Both the position numbers and the translations under genes were made by a program. This document shows, piece after piece, positions 16,267-25,332 of a DNA stretch of 64,000 bases. The stretch's first letter is position 1. Every line of letters starts with the position of its first letter. This stretch comes from Ga0077555 sp046154645 (GTDB taxonomy: Bacteria > Pseudomonadota > Alphaproteobacteria > Rhizobiales > Hyphomicrobiaceae), in NCBI GenBank assembly GCA_046154645.1, contig JBJXDZ010000009.1, positions 1 to 64,000 of the forward strand, written 5' to 3'. The notes under the pieces are model-generated. The model saw nothing but the letters and a program-made list of their open reading frames with translations. It made no database searches and had not been told where the DNA came from.

Positions 16267-17250
16267 ATGACCACGGCCAGCCCGCTGCCTGCCGCCTCGA
16301 CCGGCGCCTCGACGCATGAGTACGTCGACGATCCCCGCAACGCGTCGATCCTGATCTCGGTCAATGGCCGGCTCGTTCCGAGGCCCGACGCCGTCGTGTC
16401 GGTGTTCGATTCAGGCTTCATTCTCGGCGATGGCGTCTGGGAAGGGCTGCGCTTCACCGACGGCGGCATTCCGTTTCTCGACCAGCACATGGAGCGTCTC
16501 TATGAAGGCGCCCGCTCCATCTACATGGATATCGGCCTGACGCCCGACGCGATGAAGCAGCGGCTGTTCGCGTGCCTCGCCGCCAACAAGATGCAGGACG
16601 GCGTGCACATTCGGCTGATGGTCACCCGCGGCGTCAAGCGCACGCCTTATCAGGACCCGCGCGTCACCATCGGCCCGGCCACTGTCGTGATCATCCCCGA
16701 GTACAAGACGCCGAAGCCGGAGGTCGCCAAGCGCGGCCTGAAGCTGTTCACCGTGCACGTCCGCCGCACGGGGCCGGATCAGCAGGACCAGAAGCTTAAC
16801 TCGCACTCGAAGCTGAATTGTATACTGGCCTGCGTGCAAGCCGCCCAAGCCGGCGCCGACGAGGCCTTGATGCTCGATCCGCTCGGCCATGTGGCGACGT
16901 GCAACTCGACCCACTTCTTCATCGTGCGGCGTGGCGAGCTGTGGACCTCGAGTGGCATGTACTGCCTTGGCGGCATTACGCGCGGCAACGTCCTGCGTGC
17001 GGCCCGGGATGCCGGCATTCCTGCTTTTGAGAAGGATTTCTCGCTGGTCGATGTCTACGGCGCCGACGAAGCGTTCGTGACGGGCACATTTGCCGGCTTG
17101 ACGCCGGTGATCGACGTCGATGGCCGCAAACTCGGCCATCCCACGCGGCCCGTGCCACCGCATGCGGATGGCGGCGCTGCCGGCCCCATGACGCGGCGCC
17201 TCAACGACCTCTACAAGGCGCTGGCCGCGCGCGAGACGGTGCGCGCGTGA
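16267..17250 (+). CDS. Class IV aminotransferase (BCAT/D-amino acid type)
   Basis: A fold-type IV PLP enzyme: VNGRLVPRPDAVVSVFDSGF and GDGVWEGLRF open the domain, DQKLNSHSKLNCILA holds the PLP lysine, and GADEALMLDPLGHVATCNST, LGGITRGNVLRAA and DEAFVTGTFAGLTPV complete the family pattern. Substrates in this family range over branched-chain, D-amino acids, aromatic amines and aminodeoxychorismate; nothing here decides among them. The ATG at 16267 was chosen over the upstream frame because the family begins soon after it. The first 20 residues are Ser/Ala-rich and poorly conserved. Confidence 0.88.
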   Translation: MTTASPLPAASTGASTHEYVDDPRNASILISVNGRLVPRPDAVVSVFDSGFILGDGVWEGLRFTDGGIPFLDQHMERLYEGARSIYMDIGLTPDAMKQRLFACLAANKMQDGVHIRLMVTRGVKRTPYQDPRVTIGPATVVIIPEYKTPKPEVAKRGLKLFTVHVRRTGPDQQDQKLNSHSKLNCILACVQAAQAGADEALMLDPLGHVATCNSTHFFIVRRGELWTSSGMYCLGGITRGNVLRAARDAGIPAFEKDFSLVDVYGADEAFVTGTFAGLTPVIDVDGRKLGHPTRPVPPHADGGAAGPMTRRLNDLYKALAARETVRA

Positions 17251-17258
17251 AGTGCGCA

Positions 17259-17288
17259 ACCAAGCCCCTGGAACGCTCTCGGCTTGGT
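17259..17288. terminator. Inverted repeat between convergent genes
   Basis: ACCAAGCC (17259-17266) and GGCTTGGT (17281-17288) form an 8-bp stem with a 14-nt loop between the convergent aminotransferase and VOC genes. There is no U-tract, so termination is only plausible. Confidence 0.35.
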
Positions 17289-17326
17289 GTGGGGCGCGAC
17301 GACGCGGCAAGCGCTTCGGCGCTCTC

Positions 17327-18187
17327 TCAACCCCGCTTGAGTTCCAGAATGACGCCGTTGGCCTGCGCCGGCGCCACCTTGACGCAATCAGCCGTGGCAA
17401 CGGCCGCCTTGGCACCGACAGCCGCCTTGGCCTTGGCCAGATCATCGACCACTAAGGCGATCGTCATGGCGCCCTCGTCGGGAATACCGGTCAGCGATAC
17501 TCCAGGGTGGCGCTTCTCAAGAGTCGCGCGATCGACGAACACGAAGTCGCCGCGCTTGGCGCCGGTCTGCACGCGAAGGGCACCATCCGACAGCGCCTCG
17601 ACCGGGCGATCGATCAGCTTACCCATGTGCGCCGCCGCTGCCTTCGGGTCCTTCGACAACATCTCCACGCGATCGATGCGCGTTGCCGTATTGGCATGAG
17701 TGACCAGGTTCGACAGCCACACGTTTTCCCGCGTCAGATGCTGACAGGCGAAAATGCGTAGGCCCCCGGGGCGTTCCTCGACCGGCCAAAGGAAGGTGCG
17801 GAAACTCGCCGCGGTTTTGCGACCATCGGGCATGTCGACAGGACGGCTGAAATCGAAGGGGCCGAGCGCCGCATAGCCGCGCGCTTTCAGTTCAGCCACG
17901 CCATCATCGGCGTTGGTGCCGGTGAAGGCCGCCCGCTCGATGCCTTCACCGCGCTTGACCAGGAACTCGCGGCTTTGCAGGTTGCGCTCCGTTGCCGAGA
18001 CGACGGCGATCAGCTCGAGATAGTCTTCGCCGAGCATAATGGTGTGGTTGGCAGTGCCCATGGTCGCCGAATGCAAACCGATCGGCGACACCGTGAAGCC
18101 GAGGCTCGCCCACCGTTTGGCGCCTTCATCGAGATCGCGGACGAGCACGACGACGTGATCGAGGCCGATGATGGATCGCATGGGCAT
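17327..18187 (-). CDS. VOC family (glyoxalase-like) protein
   Basis: The 286-residue protein has two vicinal-oxygen-chelate halves: LDHVVVLVRDLDEGAKRWASL begins the first, with HTIMLGEDYLELIAV, and RIDRVEMLSKDPKAAAAHMG begins the second. The sequence fits the glyoxalase_3-like VOC group, whose members are mostly uncharacterised. Metal ligands appear as His in LDHV and Glu in YLELI. It is 72 bp downstream of the alpha/beta-hydrolase on the same strand and may be co-transcribed with it. Confidence 0.85.
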   Translation of the reverse strand: MPMRSIIGLDHVVVLVRDLDEGAKRWASLGFTVSPIGLHSATMGTANHTIMLGEDYLELIAVVSATERNLQSREFLVKRGEGIERAAFTGTNADDGVAELKARGYAALGPFDFSRPVDMPDGRKTAASFRTFLWPVEERPGGLRIFACQHLTRENVWLSNLVTHANTATRIDRVEMLSKDPKAAAAHMGKLIDRPVEALSDGALRVQTGAKRGDFVFVDRATLEKRHPGVSLTGIPDEGAMTIALVVDDLAKAKAAVGAKAAVATADCVKVAPAQANGVILELKRG

Positions 18188-18259
18188 GAGGTGGCTCCGT
18201 GGATAAGCAGATTTTCGTCAACGTGGACAGGCCATGATCCGAAGTCAATCGTTGCTGCC

Positions 18260-19162
18260 TTACCGCTTTGCCTCACCAGCCAGCGCGCGGGCATCGAGTA
18301 CAGCCTTGGTCCATTCGGCCGGCTTCTCCTGTGGCAGATTGTGACCGGCATCCCGGAACACCCGGTGCTCATACGGACCGGTGAACTTCGCCGCATGATG
18401 TGCTGTATGACCACCGACACCGTCGGCATCGCCGTCGATCGTAATCGTGGGCACCGAAATGGCGGGCTGTGCCGCCAGCCGAGCCTCGATATCGGCAACG
18501 GCCGGATCGCCTGGCACCAAGCCGAAACGATGACGATAGGAATGGATCACGACGTCGACAAAATCAGGATTGTCGAAAGCCGCGGCGCTGCGCGCAAACG
18601 TAGCGGCGTCGAACGACCACTTCGGCGACCACATTTTCCAAAGCAGTTCAGTGATCCCGCGGCGGTTCTCAGTCAATCCACGCCGCCCACGCTCGGAATG
18701 GAAGTAATACTGATACCAATAGGCGGCTTCCTGATCGGGCCTCGCCGGTTGCAGGGCCTTGGCGATGTTCTGGATGTTGTAGGAGTTGCCCGAGACCAGG
18801 GCTTGCACACGCTCAGGCCACAGCGCTGACACGATGCAGGCAGCGCGGCCACCCCAATCGTAGCCACCGACGACCGCTTGCTTAACCTCCAGCGCGTCCA
18901 TCAGCGCCAGCAGATCGGCGCCAAGTGCTGCTTGCTCGCCCGAGCGCGGCGTATCCGCGGCAACAAAGCGCGTTGGCCCATAGCCGCGCAGGTGGGGAAC
19001 GATGACGCGTGCACCAGCTGCGGCCAGCGTGGGCGCAACCTCAGCGTAGGCATGCACATCATAGGGAAAGCCATGACACATGATGCAAGGCCACCCAGCC
19101 GTTTCACCATATTCGAGATAGGCCACGTGCAGTTGGCCAGCGGTGACCGATTTTTGTTGCAT
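18260..19162 (-). CDS. Alpha/beta-fold hydrolase, epoxide hydrolase/dehalogenase type
   Basis: Residues near the N-terminus (CHGFPYDVHAY) give the oxyanion site, HLRGYGPTRF is the second family block, and the nucleophile elbow is GGYDWGGRAA with Asp, the pattern of epoxide hydrolases and haloalkane dehalogenases rather than Ser esterases. The acid is probably Asp in DGDADGV and the base His in DAGHNLPQEKP. The cap region has YWYQYYFHSERGR. Length 300 is typical. The natural substrate is unknown. Confidence 0.85.
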   Translation of the reverse strand: MQQKSVTAGQLHVAYLEYGETAGWPCIMCHGFPYDVHAYAEVAPTLAAAGARVIVPHLRGYGPTRFVAADTPRSGEQAALGADLLALMDALEVKQAVVGGYDWGGRAACIVSALWPERVQALVSGNSYNIQNIAKALQPARPDQEAAYWYQYYFHSERGRRGLTENRRGITELLWKMWSPKWSFDAATFARSAAAFDNPDFVDVVIHSYRHRFGLVPGDPAVADIEARLAAQPAISVPTITIDGDADGVGGHTAHHAAKFTGPYEHRVFRDAGHNLPQEKPAEWTKAVLDARALAGEAKR

Positions 19163-19319
19163 GGGACTATCTCTGGCTCATGAATACAATGGCACGCAAG
19201 CATATCATGCAATGCGCTCGCACAGCGTCGCGCCTCGATGCCAAGCAGCAGGTTGCAGAATGACGGGCTCGGGTCCATTTTTACATCGAATGGACCGATC
19301 TAGGCGAGGAGCCCGACGC

Positions 19320-19835
19320 ATGTTTCCCGCACCCTTGGTTGCCGAAGCCGAGCGTCTGCTTGCCGATCTGCGCCAGCGTGGCCTGAAGCTCGCCACCGCC
19401 GAGAGTTGCACCGGTGGCTTGATCGTTGCAGTGCTGACCGAGATCGCGCACGCGTCGGAAGTCGTAGACCGCGGCTTCGTCACCTACACCAATGACGCCA
19501 AAATGGAGATGCTGGGCGTTTCAGGACAAAATCTCGGTGCATTCGGAGCCGTAAGCCGCGAGGTGGCCATCGCCATGGCCGAAGGCGCGCTGGTGCACTC
19601 GTCGGCCGATCTCACGATCGCGGTCACCGGCCTCGCAGGTCCGGGCGGCGGCACTGCCTTGAAGCCAGTCGGCCTCGTGCACCTTGCCGCCGCGCGTCTC
19701 GGAGCCAAGACGGCGCACCAGGAATGCCGCTTCGGCAGCCTCAACCGATCGGACATCAGGCTGAAATCGATCGAGGCAGCGCTGGCTCTCGTGCGCCTGG
19801 CCATGGATCCCTCGCTCGAAGCGGGGGCAGAATAG
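19320..19835 (+). CDS. pncC: CinA C-terminal family nicotinamide-nucleotide amidohydrolase
   Basis: PncC deamidates nicotinamide mononucleotide and so recycles pyridine nucleotides. The 171-residue protein is the stand-alone CinA C-terminal domain: KLATAESCTGGLIVAVLTEI carries the active-site Ser-Cys-Thr stretch, followed by DRGFVTYTNDAKMEMLGV, GAVSREVAIAMAEGA and AVTGLAGPGGGTALKPVGLV. The ATG at 19320 follows GAGGAG. It is read divergently from the hydrolase across a 157-bp gap. Confidence 0.93.
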   Translation: MFPAPLVAEAERLLADLRQRGLKLATAESCTGGLIVAVLTEIAHASEVVDRGFVTYTNDAKMEMLGVSGQNLGAFGAVSREVAIAMAEGALVHSSADLTIAVTGLAGPGGGTALKPVGLVHLAAARLGAKTAHQECRFGSLNRSDIRLKSIEAALALVRLAMDPSLEAGAE

Positions 19836-19985
19836 GGCGCCGCGCGCGCAATCATTACCGAACATTCATCTGGCCGCCATTTCCTGCACCTGGATTGCTC
19901 CCTATATGCCAGCAAAGCACTGCGCCGCGCCCTCGGCCGGCTGCAGGTGCGATCGATCTACCATGGCTATGCAGGAGCTTGATCC

Positions 19986-21140
19986 ATGTCACGATTGCCC
20001 CCGATGCTGACGCTGGCATTGATCACGACTGGCGCCAGCCTGACGCCGGCACTGGCTAACGACATCAATACGGGCGATCCGAACGGCGCTTACCATTCGA
20101 CGTTCTGCCCGCGCGTTGAGGGCGAGCTCAAAAAGGCCCGCTTCGCGCACACCTGCAAGACCTCGCAGGGCACGGCCGAGAACATCAAGCGCGTGCTGGC
20201 CGATCCGAAGCAGGTGGGCTTCGGGCAGCTGGATATCCTGGCGCTGGAAGGTGTGCTGTCCGGCACCGCGCCCCCAATTACCGTGATGCGCCGCGATGAT
20301 GCGCGCGAGTGCCTGTTCGCCGTAACCCGCAACAAGGACGTCCAGAGCTACGGCCATCTGGCGGCGAACGCGGCGAAGCTTCGCTTCATCCTGCCGCCTG
20401 AGGGCAGCGGCAGTGCAGCGACGTTCAAGTTCCTGCGCAGCATCGACGTCGAGGGGCTCGGCAAGGCAACGCAAGTCACGCATGCGAAGGACACGGACGA
20501 GGCCATCCGGCAGGCGCTCGCCGCCGACGACACGGCCACGCTGTTCGTGCAATTTCCAGATCCCGACAACGCCCGCTTCAAGCTGGTGAGCGAGCAGGGC
20601 GGACACTTCGTGCCGGTCATCGATCGGGCCATCCTGCGGCCACAGATCGGCAACGAGAAGATCTACTTCGCGCAGGAGACGCAGGTCGCGAATGCCGACT
20701 GGATCAAGGCCGGCGTCAAGGTGGTGACCGCCTGCACGCCGCTCGCCATCTTCACCGGCTCACCCGAGCGCATCACCGACGCCAAGGCACTGCAGGACCA
20801 CAAGGATCTGATCGCCACCGTGCGCGCGCTGAAGCCTGAAGTGTTGCTGCCGCCCGAGGGCACGTTCGCCCGCTTCTGGCGGCGCACACGCGAGCTATCG
20901 GGCTCGGGCACGGAGGAGTTGGTCAAGCTCTCGGAAGAGGCGCGCGAAAAGGCACTGCCCTACTTTGAGCGCGCAAAACAGGCGACCGAGAAGGCTTTGG
21001 AAGCGGCCAAGCCGGCCCTGGACAAGGCGGCCGAGGAAAGCAAGCGCTTGATCGAGAAAGCCAAGGAAGAAGCCAAGGACTTGCTCGACAAGGCCAAGCC
21101 GGCGCCAGCCCCCGCTCCCGCACCCGCCGAGAAGAAGTGA
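19986..21140 (+). CDS. TAXI-like periplasmic binding protein with helical tail
   Basis: An N-terminal signal peptide (about 1-24) precedes a domain resembling TAXI/NMT1-type solute-binding proteins: TGDPNGAYHSTFCP, CKTSQGTAENIKRV and VGFGQLDILA match the glycine-rich ligand loop, the T-x-G-S-x-E-N-like segment and the Q-x-D segment. From about residue 300 the sequence turns into a Lys/Glu/Ala-rich helix, EKALEAAKPALDKAAEESKR-like, ending in a Pro-Ala repeat. That tail is not part of the family. No TRAP membrane genes lie nearby, so a transport role is unproven; binding or sensing is also possible. Confidence 0.6.
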   Translation: MSRLPPMLTLALITTGASLTPALANDINTGDPNGAYHSTFCPRVEGELKKARFAHTCKTSQGTAENIKRVLADPKQVGFGQLDILALEGVLSGTAPPITVMRRDDARECLFAVTRNKDVQSYGHLAANAAKLRFILPPEGSGSAATFKFLRSIDVEGLGKATQVTHAKDTDEAIRQALAADDTATLFVQFPDPDNARFKLVSEQGGHFVPVIDRAILRPQIGNEKIYFAQETQVANADWIKAGVKVVTACTPLAIFTGSPERITDAKALQDHKDLIATVRALKPEVLLPPEGTFARFWRRTRELSGSGTEELVKLSEEAREKALPYFERAKQATEKALEAAKPALDKAAEESKRLIEKAKEEAKDLLDKAKPAPAPAPAPAEKK

Positions 21141-21147
21141 ATGCGCC

Positions 21148-21669
21148 TCAACGGCGCGGCGCCACCTGACGCTTCGCACTGGCCAAAGCACGCTCCAAGG
21201 CATCGAACAGCGGCTTGATCTCGTCGTCATGAATTCCCGTATGAGCCGTGAGGGCGACCTCGCGGCCGTCGACGAGATGCGCCTTGATCCAGAGCTGATG
21301 GCTTTCGTCTTGATTGTTGGCAAGCTCCAAACTCTGGAGCTGCGACAGCTCAAACGACACCCGCGAGGTCTTGTAAACGTGCCGCGTCTCGAGGTGGAGG
21401 CTTCCACGCCGCCGATCGAACTCGACCGTCGTATTGTAGGCCTTCGTCAATGCCCAAAGGCCGAGTGCAGTCACTCCAATGCCCCCAATCACCCAGATCC
21501 ACGCCTCCACGGAGCCTTCGTTCAGCGCGTCGGGAAGACCATACCAAGCCATCCAAGCGCCGATCAGCGCCATCACAGCGTGGATTGCCAAGATCTGAAT
21601 CGGACGCCCGCGGCCGCACACCGCGACGATACGGTCACCCCGCTCGGTGAGATCGATATACTTTCCCAT
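21148..21669 (-). CDS. Membrane protein of unknown function
   Basis: The 173-residue protein has two hydrophobic helices (IQILAIHAVMALIGAWMAWY and, after a short loop, WIWVIGGIGVTALGLWAL), then a cytoplasmic-looking beta-rich domain with TTVEFDRRRGSLHLETRHVY that resembles PH-like membrane domains. I do not recognise a named family. Its ATG at 21669 lies 2 bp before the stop of the ketopantoate reductase gene, so the two are probably translated from one message. Confidence 0.7.
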   Translation of the reverse strand: MGKYIDLTERGDRIVAVCGRGRPIQILAIHAVMALIGAWMAWYGLPDALNEGSVEAWIWVIGGIGVTALGLWALTKAYNTTVEFDRRRGSLHLETRHVYKTSRVSFELSQLQSLELANNQDESHQLWIKAHLVDGREVALTAHTGIHDDEIKPLFDALERALASAKRQVAPRR

Positions 21670-21670
21670 A

Positions 21671-22597
21671 TCAGCCTTTCGGCCGTCCCGCCGCATCGAT
21701 GGCCAGCGCCTGCGTGATGAACTGGTGCGTCGGCGCCGCGACGCCGTGCTTGGCACCGATCCGGACCACGGCGCCGGAGAGATAATTCACCTCGAGCGGC
21801 TTGCCGGCCTTGCGGTCGTGCGACATGGACGACGTCATCGCGGCGGGATTGCCGTCGATGGCCTTCATCAAGGCCTCGTAATCGTCGTCCTTGAGGCCGG
21901 TGCCGGCAGCCTTGCCGACCGCGATCACCTCGCGCACCGCCGCTTCGATCAGCGACCGCGTACCCGGCGTGGTGCGGATGGGACCGGCCGTTTCGCCCGT
22001 GAGTGTCGTCATGCCCGAGAACGGCGCCAGCATGGCGAATTTCATCCACACGTTGCGTTGGATGTTCTCCGAGAGAATTGCGTCAATGCCGGCGGCCTTG
22101 CAGGCGGCGTGAAATGCCTGCAGCTTCGGCGACGTGCCGCCTTTGGCTTCGCCGAATTCGAGACGCGCGAACGGGCTCCGCTGCTCGATGGTGCCCGGCT
22201 TCGAAATGTGGCTGGCAATGCGCGCAACACCGGGCACCACATGCGCACCTGGCAACACGCGTTGGATCAGCTCTGGTCCCTCGACGCCGTTCTGGAACGT
22301 GATGATCGTGACGCCGTCTTTGACGATCGGCTTCAGCTGCGCGGCCGCGCCTTCGGTGTCGCCCATCTTGGTGGCGAACATGATGACATCAGGCACACCC
22401 GCCGAAGCGGGATCCGAGGTTGCCTTGGCCGGCTTGATGGTGGCATTGCCAAGCTGGCTGTCCAGCACCAGGCCATCCTTCTGCATGGCCGCCAGATGCG
22501 CACCGCGCGCCACGAACGTGACGTCGTTGCCGCCGGCCGCCAGTCGGCCCCCGAAATAGCCGCCGACGCCACCCGAACCCATGACCAGGATTTTCAT
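21671..22597 (-). CDS. panE: 2-dehydropantoate 2-reductase (ketopantoate reductase)
   Basis: PanE reduces ketopantoate to pantoate with NADPH for coenzyme A synthesis. KILVMGSGGVGGYFGGRLAA is the Rossmann GxGxxG start, FQNGVEGPELIQ and the NIQRNVWMKFAMLAP block with the catalytic Lys are conserved, and the C-terminal helix has MSHDRKAGKPLEVNYLSGAV. Length 308 is normal. Genomes often carry several paralogues acting on other 2-ketoacids, so the exact substrate is not certain. Confidence 0.88.
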   Translation of the reverse strand: MKILVMGSGGVGGYFGGRLAAGGNDVTFVARGAHLAAMQKDGLVLDSQLGNATIKPAKATSDPASAGVPDVIMFATKMGDTEGAAAQLKPIVKDGVTIITFQNGVEGPELIQRVLPGAHVVPGVARIASHISKPGTIEQRSPFARLEFGEAKGGTSPKLQAFHAACKAAGIDAILSENIQRNVWMKFAMLAPFSGMTTLTGETAGPIRTTPGTRSLIEAAVREVIAVGKAAGTGLKDDDYEALMKAIDGNPAAMTSSMSHDRKAGKPLEVNYLSGAVVRIGAKHGVAAPTHQFITQALAIDAAGRPKG

Positions 22598-22622
22598 TTG
22601 TGCTCCAGATTCCTTCCAAGCT

Positions 22623-23216
22623 TCAAGCCGACGGCGGAGCGTCTGTCAGGGGCAACGGCACGCCCTCATAGATCTCAGCCAATGACACGGCGGCGGATGT
22701 TTCCTGTGGTCGAACAGTGTCGCCAGCGCTCTGCAGCCGCTCCGTCTCCCACTGTCCCGAAAGGCTTTTGACGTACACCAGAACGTCCATCAGATCGGGG
22801 TCAATATGTACGATTGTTTGCAACGAAGGATGCCGCATGTACTCTTGCAATTTGACATTGCGGTCGATGTTACGTGTGGTCGGCGACAGCACCTCGAACA
22901 TGGCCACAGGCTGGCGCGCCTCGTAATTTTTCGAATCCGGCGGCGCGCACTCGATCATCACGTCAGGACGGCGGCTGCGCTTGATGGCTGTACGTAGCGC
23001 CGTGTCCGCCGTAGTCGGGCGACAGCCCGTGCCTTTCAACCGATTGCCGAGTGCCACTATGACATTCACCACGATCTGATCGTGCGTGGTGCTGGCCCCG
23101 CTCATCCCGCGTAACGGCACCGGGAAGCCATCGACAAGCTCGTACCGCTCCTCCTGGTCGAGGCACCAGAGGTAGAACTCGTCGACGGTCATTTCCTTTG
23201 TCTGCGCTTCGGCCAT
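22623..23216 (-). CDS. Uma2 family endonuclease-like protein
   Basis: Uma2 (DUF820) proteins have a restriction-endonuclease-like fold and are scattered in many genomes without a settled role. The 197-residue protein shows YELVDGFPVPLRGM, the PDVMIECAPP metal-site segment and PVAMFEVLSPTTRNIDRNVKLQEY. The PD...E-x-L-S pattern supports a nuclease core. It lies 10 bp downstream of the dehydratase gene and could be read from the same transcript. Confidence 0.88.
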   Translation of the reverse strand: MAEAQTKEMTVDEFYLWCLDQEERYELVDGFPVPLRGMSGASTTHDQIVVNVIVALGNRLKGTGCRPTTADTALRTAIKRSRRPDVMIECAPPDSKNYEARQPVAMFEVLSPTTRNIDRNVKLQEYMRHPSLQTIVHIDPDLMDVLVYVKSLSGQWETERLQSAGDTVRPQETSAAVSLAEIYEGVPLPLTDAPPSA

Positions 23217-23225
23217 GATTGACCC

Positions 23226-25085
23226 TCAATGATTATCCCGCGGGATACCCTTGGTCTGGGCGACGCGCTGATATTTGACGGCGGGTTTCAGCACCATGCC
23301 CTCGCTCAGCTCATCGACCATGCCGCGCTGGATTTCCTGCCACGGCGTCTGCGATTCCGGATACTTGTAGCCACCCGATTTGGCGAGTTCATCCCGGCGC
23401 TTCTTCAATTCGGCGTCAGAGATCAGCATGTTGGCCGTGCGCTTGTTGAGGTCGATGCGGATCTTGTCGCCGGTCTTGACCAGCGCCAGGCCGCCGCCCG
23501 ACGCCGCTTCGGGCGACGCATTGAGGATCGACGGCGAGCCCGACGTGCCTGATTGGCGACCGTCACCGATGCAAGGCAGCGCCGTGACGCCCTTCTTCAG
23601 GAGATAATCCGGCGCACGCATGTTCACCACTTCCGCCGCACCGGGATAGCCGACCGGGCCAACGCCACGGATGAACAGAAGGCAATTGGCGTCGATCTCC
23701 AGCTTCGGGTCGTCGATGCGCTTGTGATAATCTTCCGGCCCATCGAACACGATGGCGCGACCTTCGAAGGCGTTCATGTCCTTAGGGTTCGACAGATAGC
23801 GGCTGCGGAACTCCTCGGTGATGACGGAGGTCTTCATGATCGCTGAATCGAACAGGTTACCCTTGAAGTTGAGGAAGCCGGCCTGCGTCTTCATCGGCTT
23901 GTCGTAGTCTTTGATCACCGCACGATCCCAGGCGAACTTGCCCTCGCAGTTCTCGTACAGCGACTTGCCGTTCACCGTCATGGCCTTCTTGTTGATCTTG
24001 CCCTTCGCGATCAACTCCGCCACCACGGCTGGCAGACCGCCGGCGCGATGATATTCCTCGCCAAGATACTCACCCGCCGGCTGCAGATTGACCAGCAGCG
24101 GGATGTCGTAGCCGACCTTCTCCCAATCATCATTGTTGACCTCGACGCCGATGTGCCGCGCGATGGCATTGATGTGCACGGGCGCATTGGTCGAGCCACC
24201 GATGGCCGAGTTGACGGCGATGGTGTTTTCGAATGCTTCGCGGGTGAGAATGTCGGAGGGTTTCAGGTCCTCCCACACCATCTCGACGATGCGCTTGCCC
24301 GTGATGTAGGCCATCTGCTGGCGCTCGCGGTAGGGCGCCGGAATCGCCGCGCAACCCGGCAGCGACATGCCAAGCGCCTCGGCCAGCGAGTTCATGGTCG
24401 AGGCCGTACCCATGGTGTTGCAGTGGCCGGCCGATGGCGCCGACGACGCCACCAGCTCCAGGAATTCCTTATACTCGATCTCGCCGCGCGCCATCATCTC
24501 GCGCGCTTTCCACACGATGGTGCCGGAGCCCGTGCGCTCGCCCTTGAACCAGCCGTTGAGCATCGGCCCGCCCGAGAGCACAATGGCCGGGATGTTCACT
24601 GTCGCGGCAGCCATGATCTGCGACGGCGTGGTCTTGTCGCAGCCGGTGGTCAGCACGACGCCATCGAGCGGATAGCCGTAGAGGATCTCCACCAGCGAGA
24701 GATAGGCAAGATTGCGATCCAGATTGGCGGTTGGGCGTTTGCAGGTCTCCTGGATCGGATGCAGCGGAAACTCGAAGGCAATGCCGCCGGCCTCGCGGAT
24801 GCCTTCACGGACGCGGTCAGCCAGGAAGATGTGATGGCGGTTGCAGGGCGACAGATCCGAACCGGATTGCGCGATGCCAATGATGGGCTTGCCTGACTGC
24901 AGCTCGTCCAAGGTGAGGCCGAAGTTCATCGTGCGCTCGAGATAGAGCGCTGTCATGTCGGCATTGGCGGGATTGTCGAACCAGGCCTTGGATCGCAGCT
25001 CGGACGGTTTGATGCGGGCGCGTCCGCCTGAAGCCGATTTCGCGTCCTTCTTGGTCCCATTGGCGGGCTTCTTCGGGTCTTTCAT
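23226..25085 (-). CDS. IlvD/Edd family dehydratase, sugar-acid dehydratase type
   Basis: The 619-residue protein belongs to the Fe-S dehydratase family that includes dihydroxy-acid dehydratase and L-arabinonate/D-xylonate dehydratases. Cluster cysteines are in SDLSPCNRHH, TTGCDKTTPSQ and GHCNTMGTA; further family blocks are NSAIGGSTNAPVHINAIARH and GDGRQSGTSGSPSILNASPE. SDLSPCNRHH and the length favour the sugar-acid group over biosynthetic IlvD. The ATG at 25085 follows GCGAGG by 6 nt. An Ala/Lys-rich N-terminal tail of about 25 residues precedes the domain. The divergent 2-hydroxyacid dehydrogenase and MFS carrier fit sugar-acid use. Confidence 0.87.
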   Translation of the reverse strand: MKDPKKPANGTKKDAKSASGGRARIKPSELRSKAWFDNPANADMTALYLERTMNFGLTLDELQSGKPIIGIAQSGSDLSPCNRHHIFLADRVREGIREAGGIAFEFPLHPIQETCKRPTANLDRNLAYLSLVEILYGYPLDGVVLTTGCDKTTPSQIMAAATVNIPAIVLSGGPMLNGWFKGERTGSGTIVWKAREMMARGEIEYKEFLELVASSAPSAGHCNTMGTASTMNSLAEALGMSLPGCAAIPAPYRERQQMAYITGKRIVEMVWEDLKPSDILTREAFENTIAVNSAIGGSTNAPVHINAIARHIGVEVNNDDWEKVGYDIPLLVNLQPAGEYLGEEYHRAGGLPAVVAELIAKGKINKKAMTVNGKSLYENCEGKFAWDRAVIKDYDKPMKTQAGFLNFKGNLFDSAIMKTSVITEEFRSRYLSNPKDMNAFEGRAIVFDGPEDYHKRIDDPKLEIDANCLLFIRGVGPVGYPGAAEVVNMRAPDYLLKKGVTALPCIGDGRQSGTSGSPSILNASPEAASGGGLALVKTGDKIRIDLNKRTANMLISDAELKKRRDELAKSGGYKYPESQTPWQEIQRGMVDELSEGMVLKPAVKYQRVAQTKGIPRDNH

Positions 25086-25332
25086 GGGCATCCTCGCTGG
25101 GGGTGTTCCGGGCAGCCGGTGCTGGCTGTCAGATGGTTTCCCCCTAACTCTATGGGCCAGCCCGGACGGGCGCAACACTCGCATCCTTGGAGGTATCCGG
25201 GAGCAGCTATGGTTGCCACAACGACCAGTCGTTGGGTTGATCTGGGTGAGCAACACGTCGATAGTGCTGACCAAAGGCCACGCCCACGATTGGCGGCAGC
25301 GAACTCTCAGCAGACAAGGCGAGGGCGAGACA

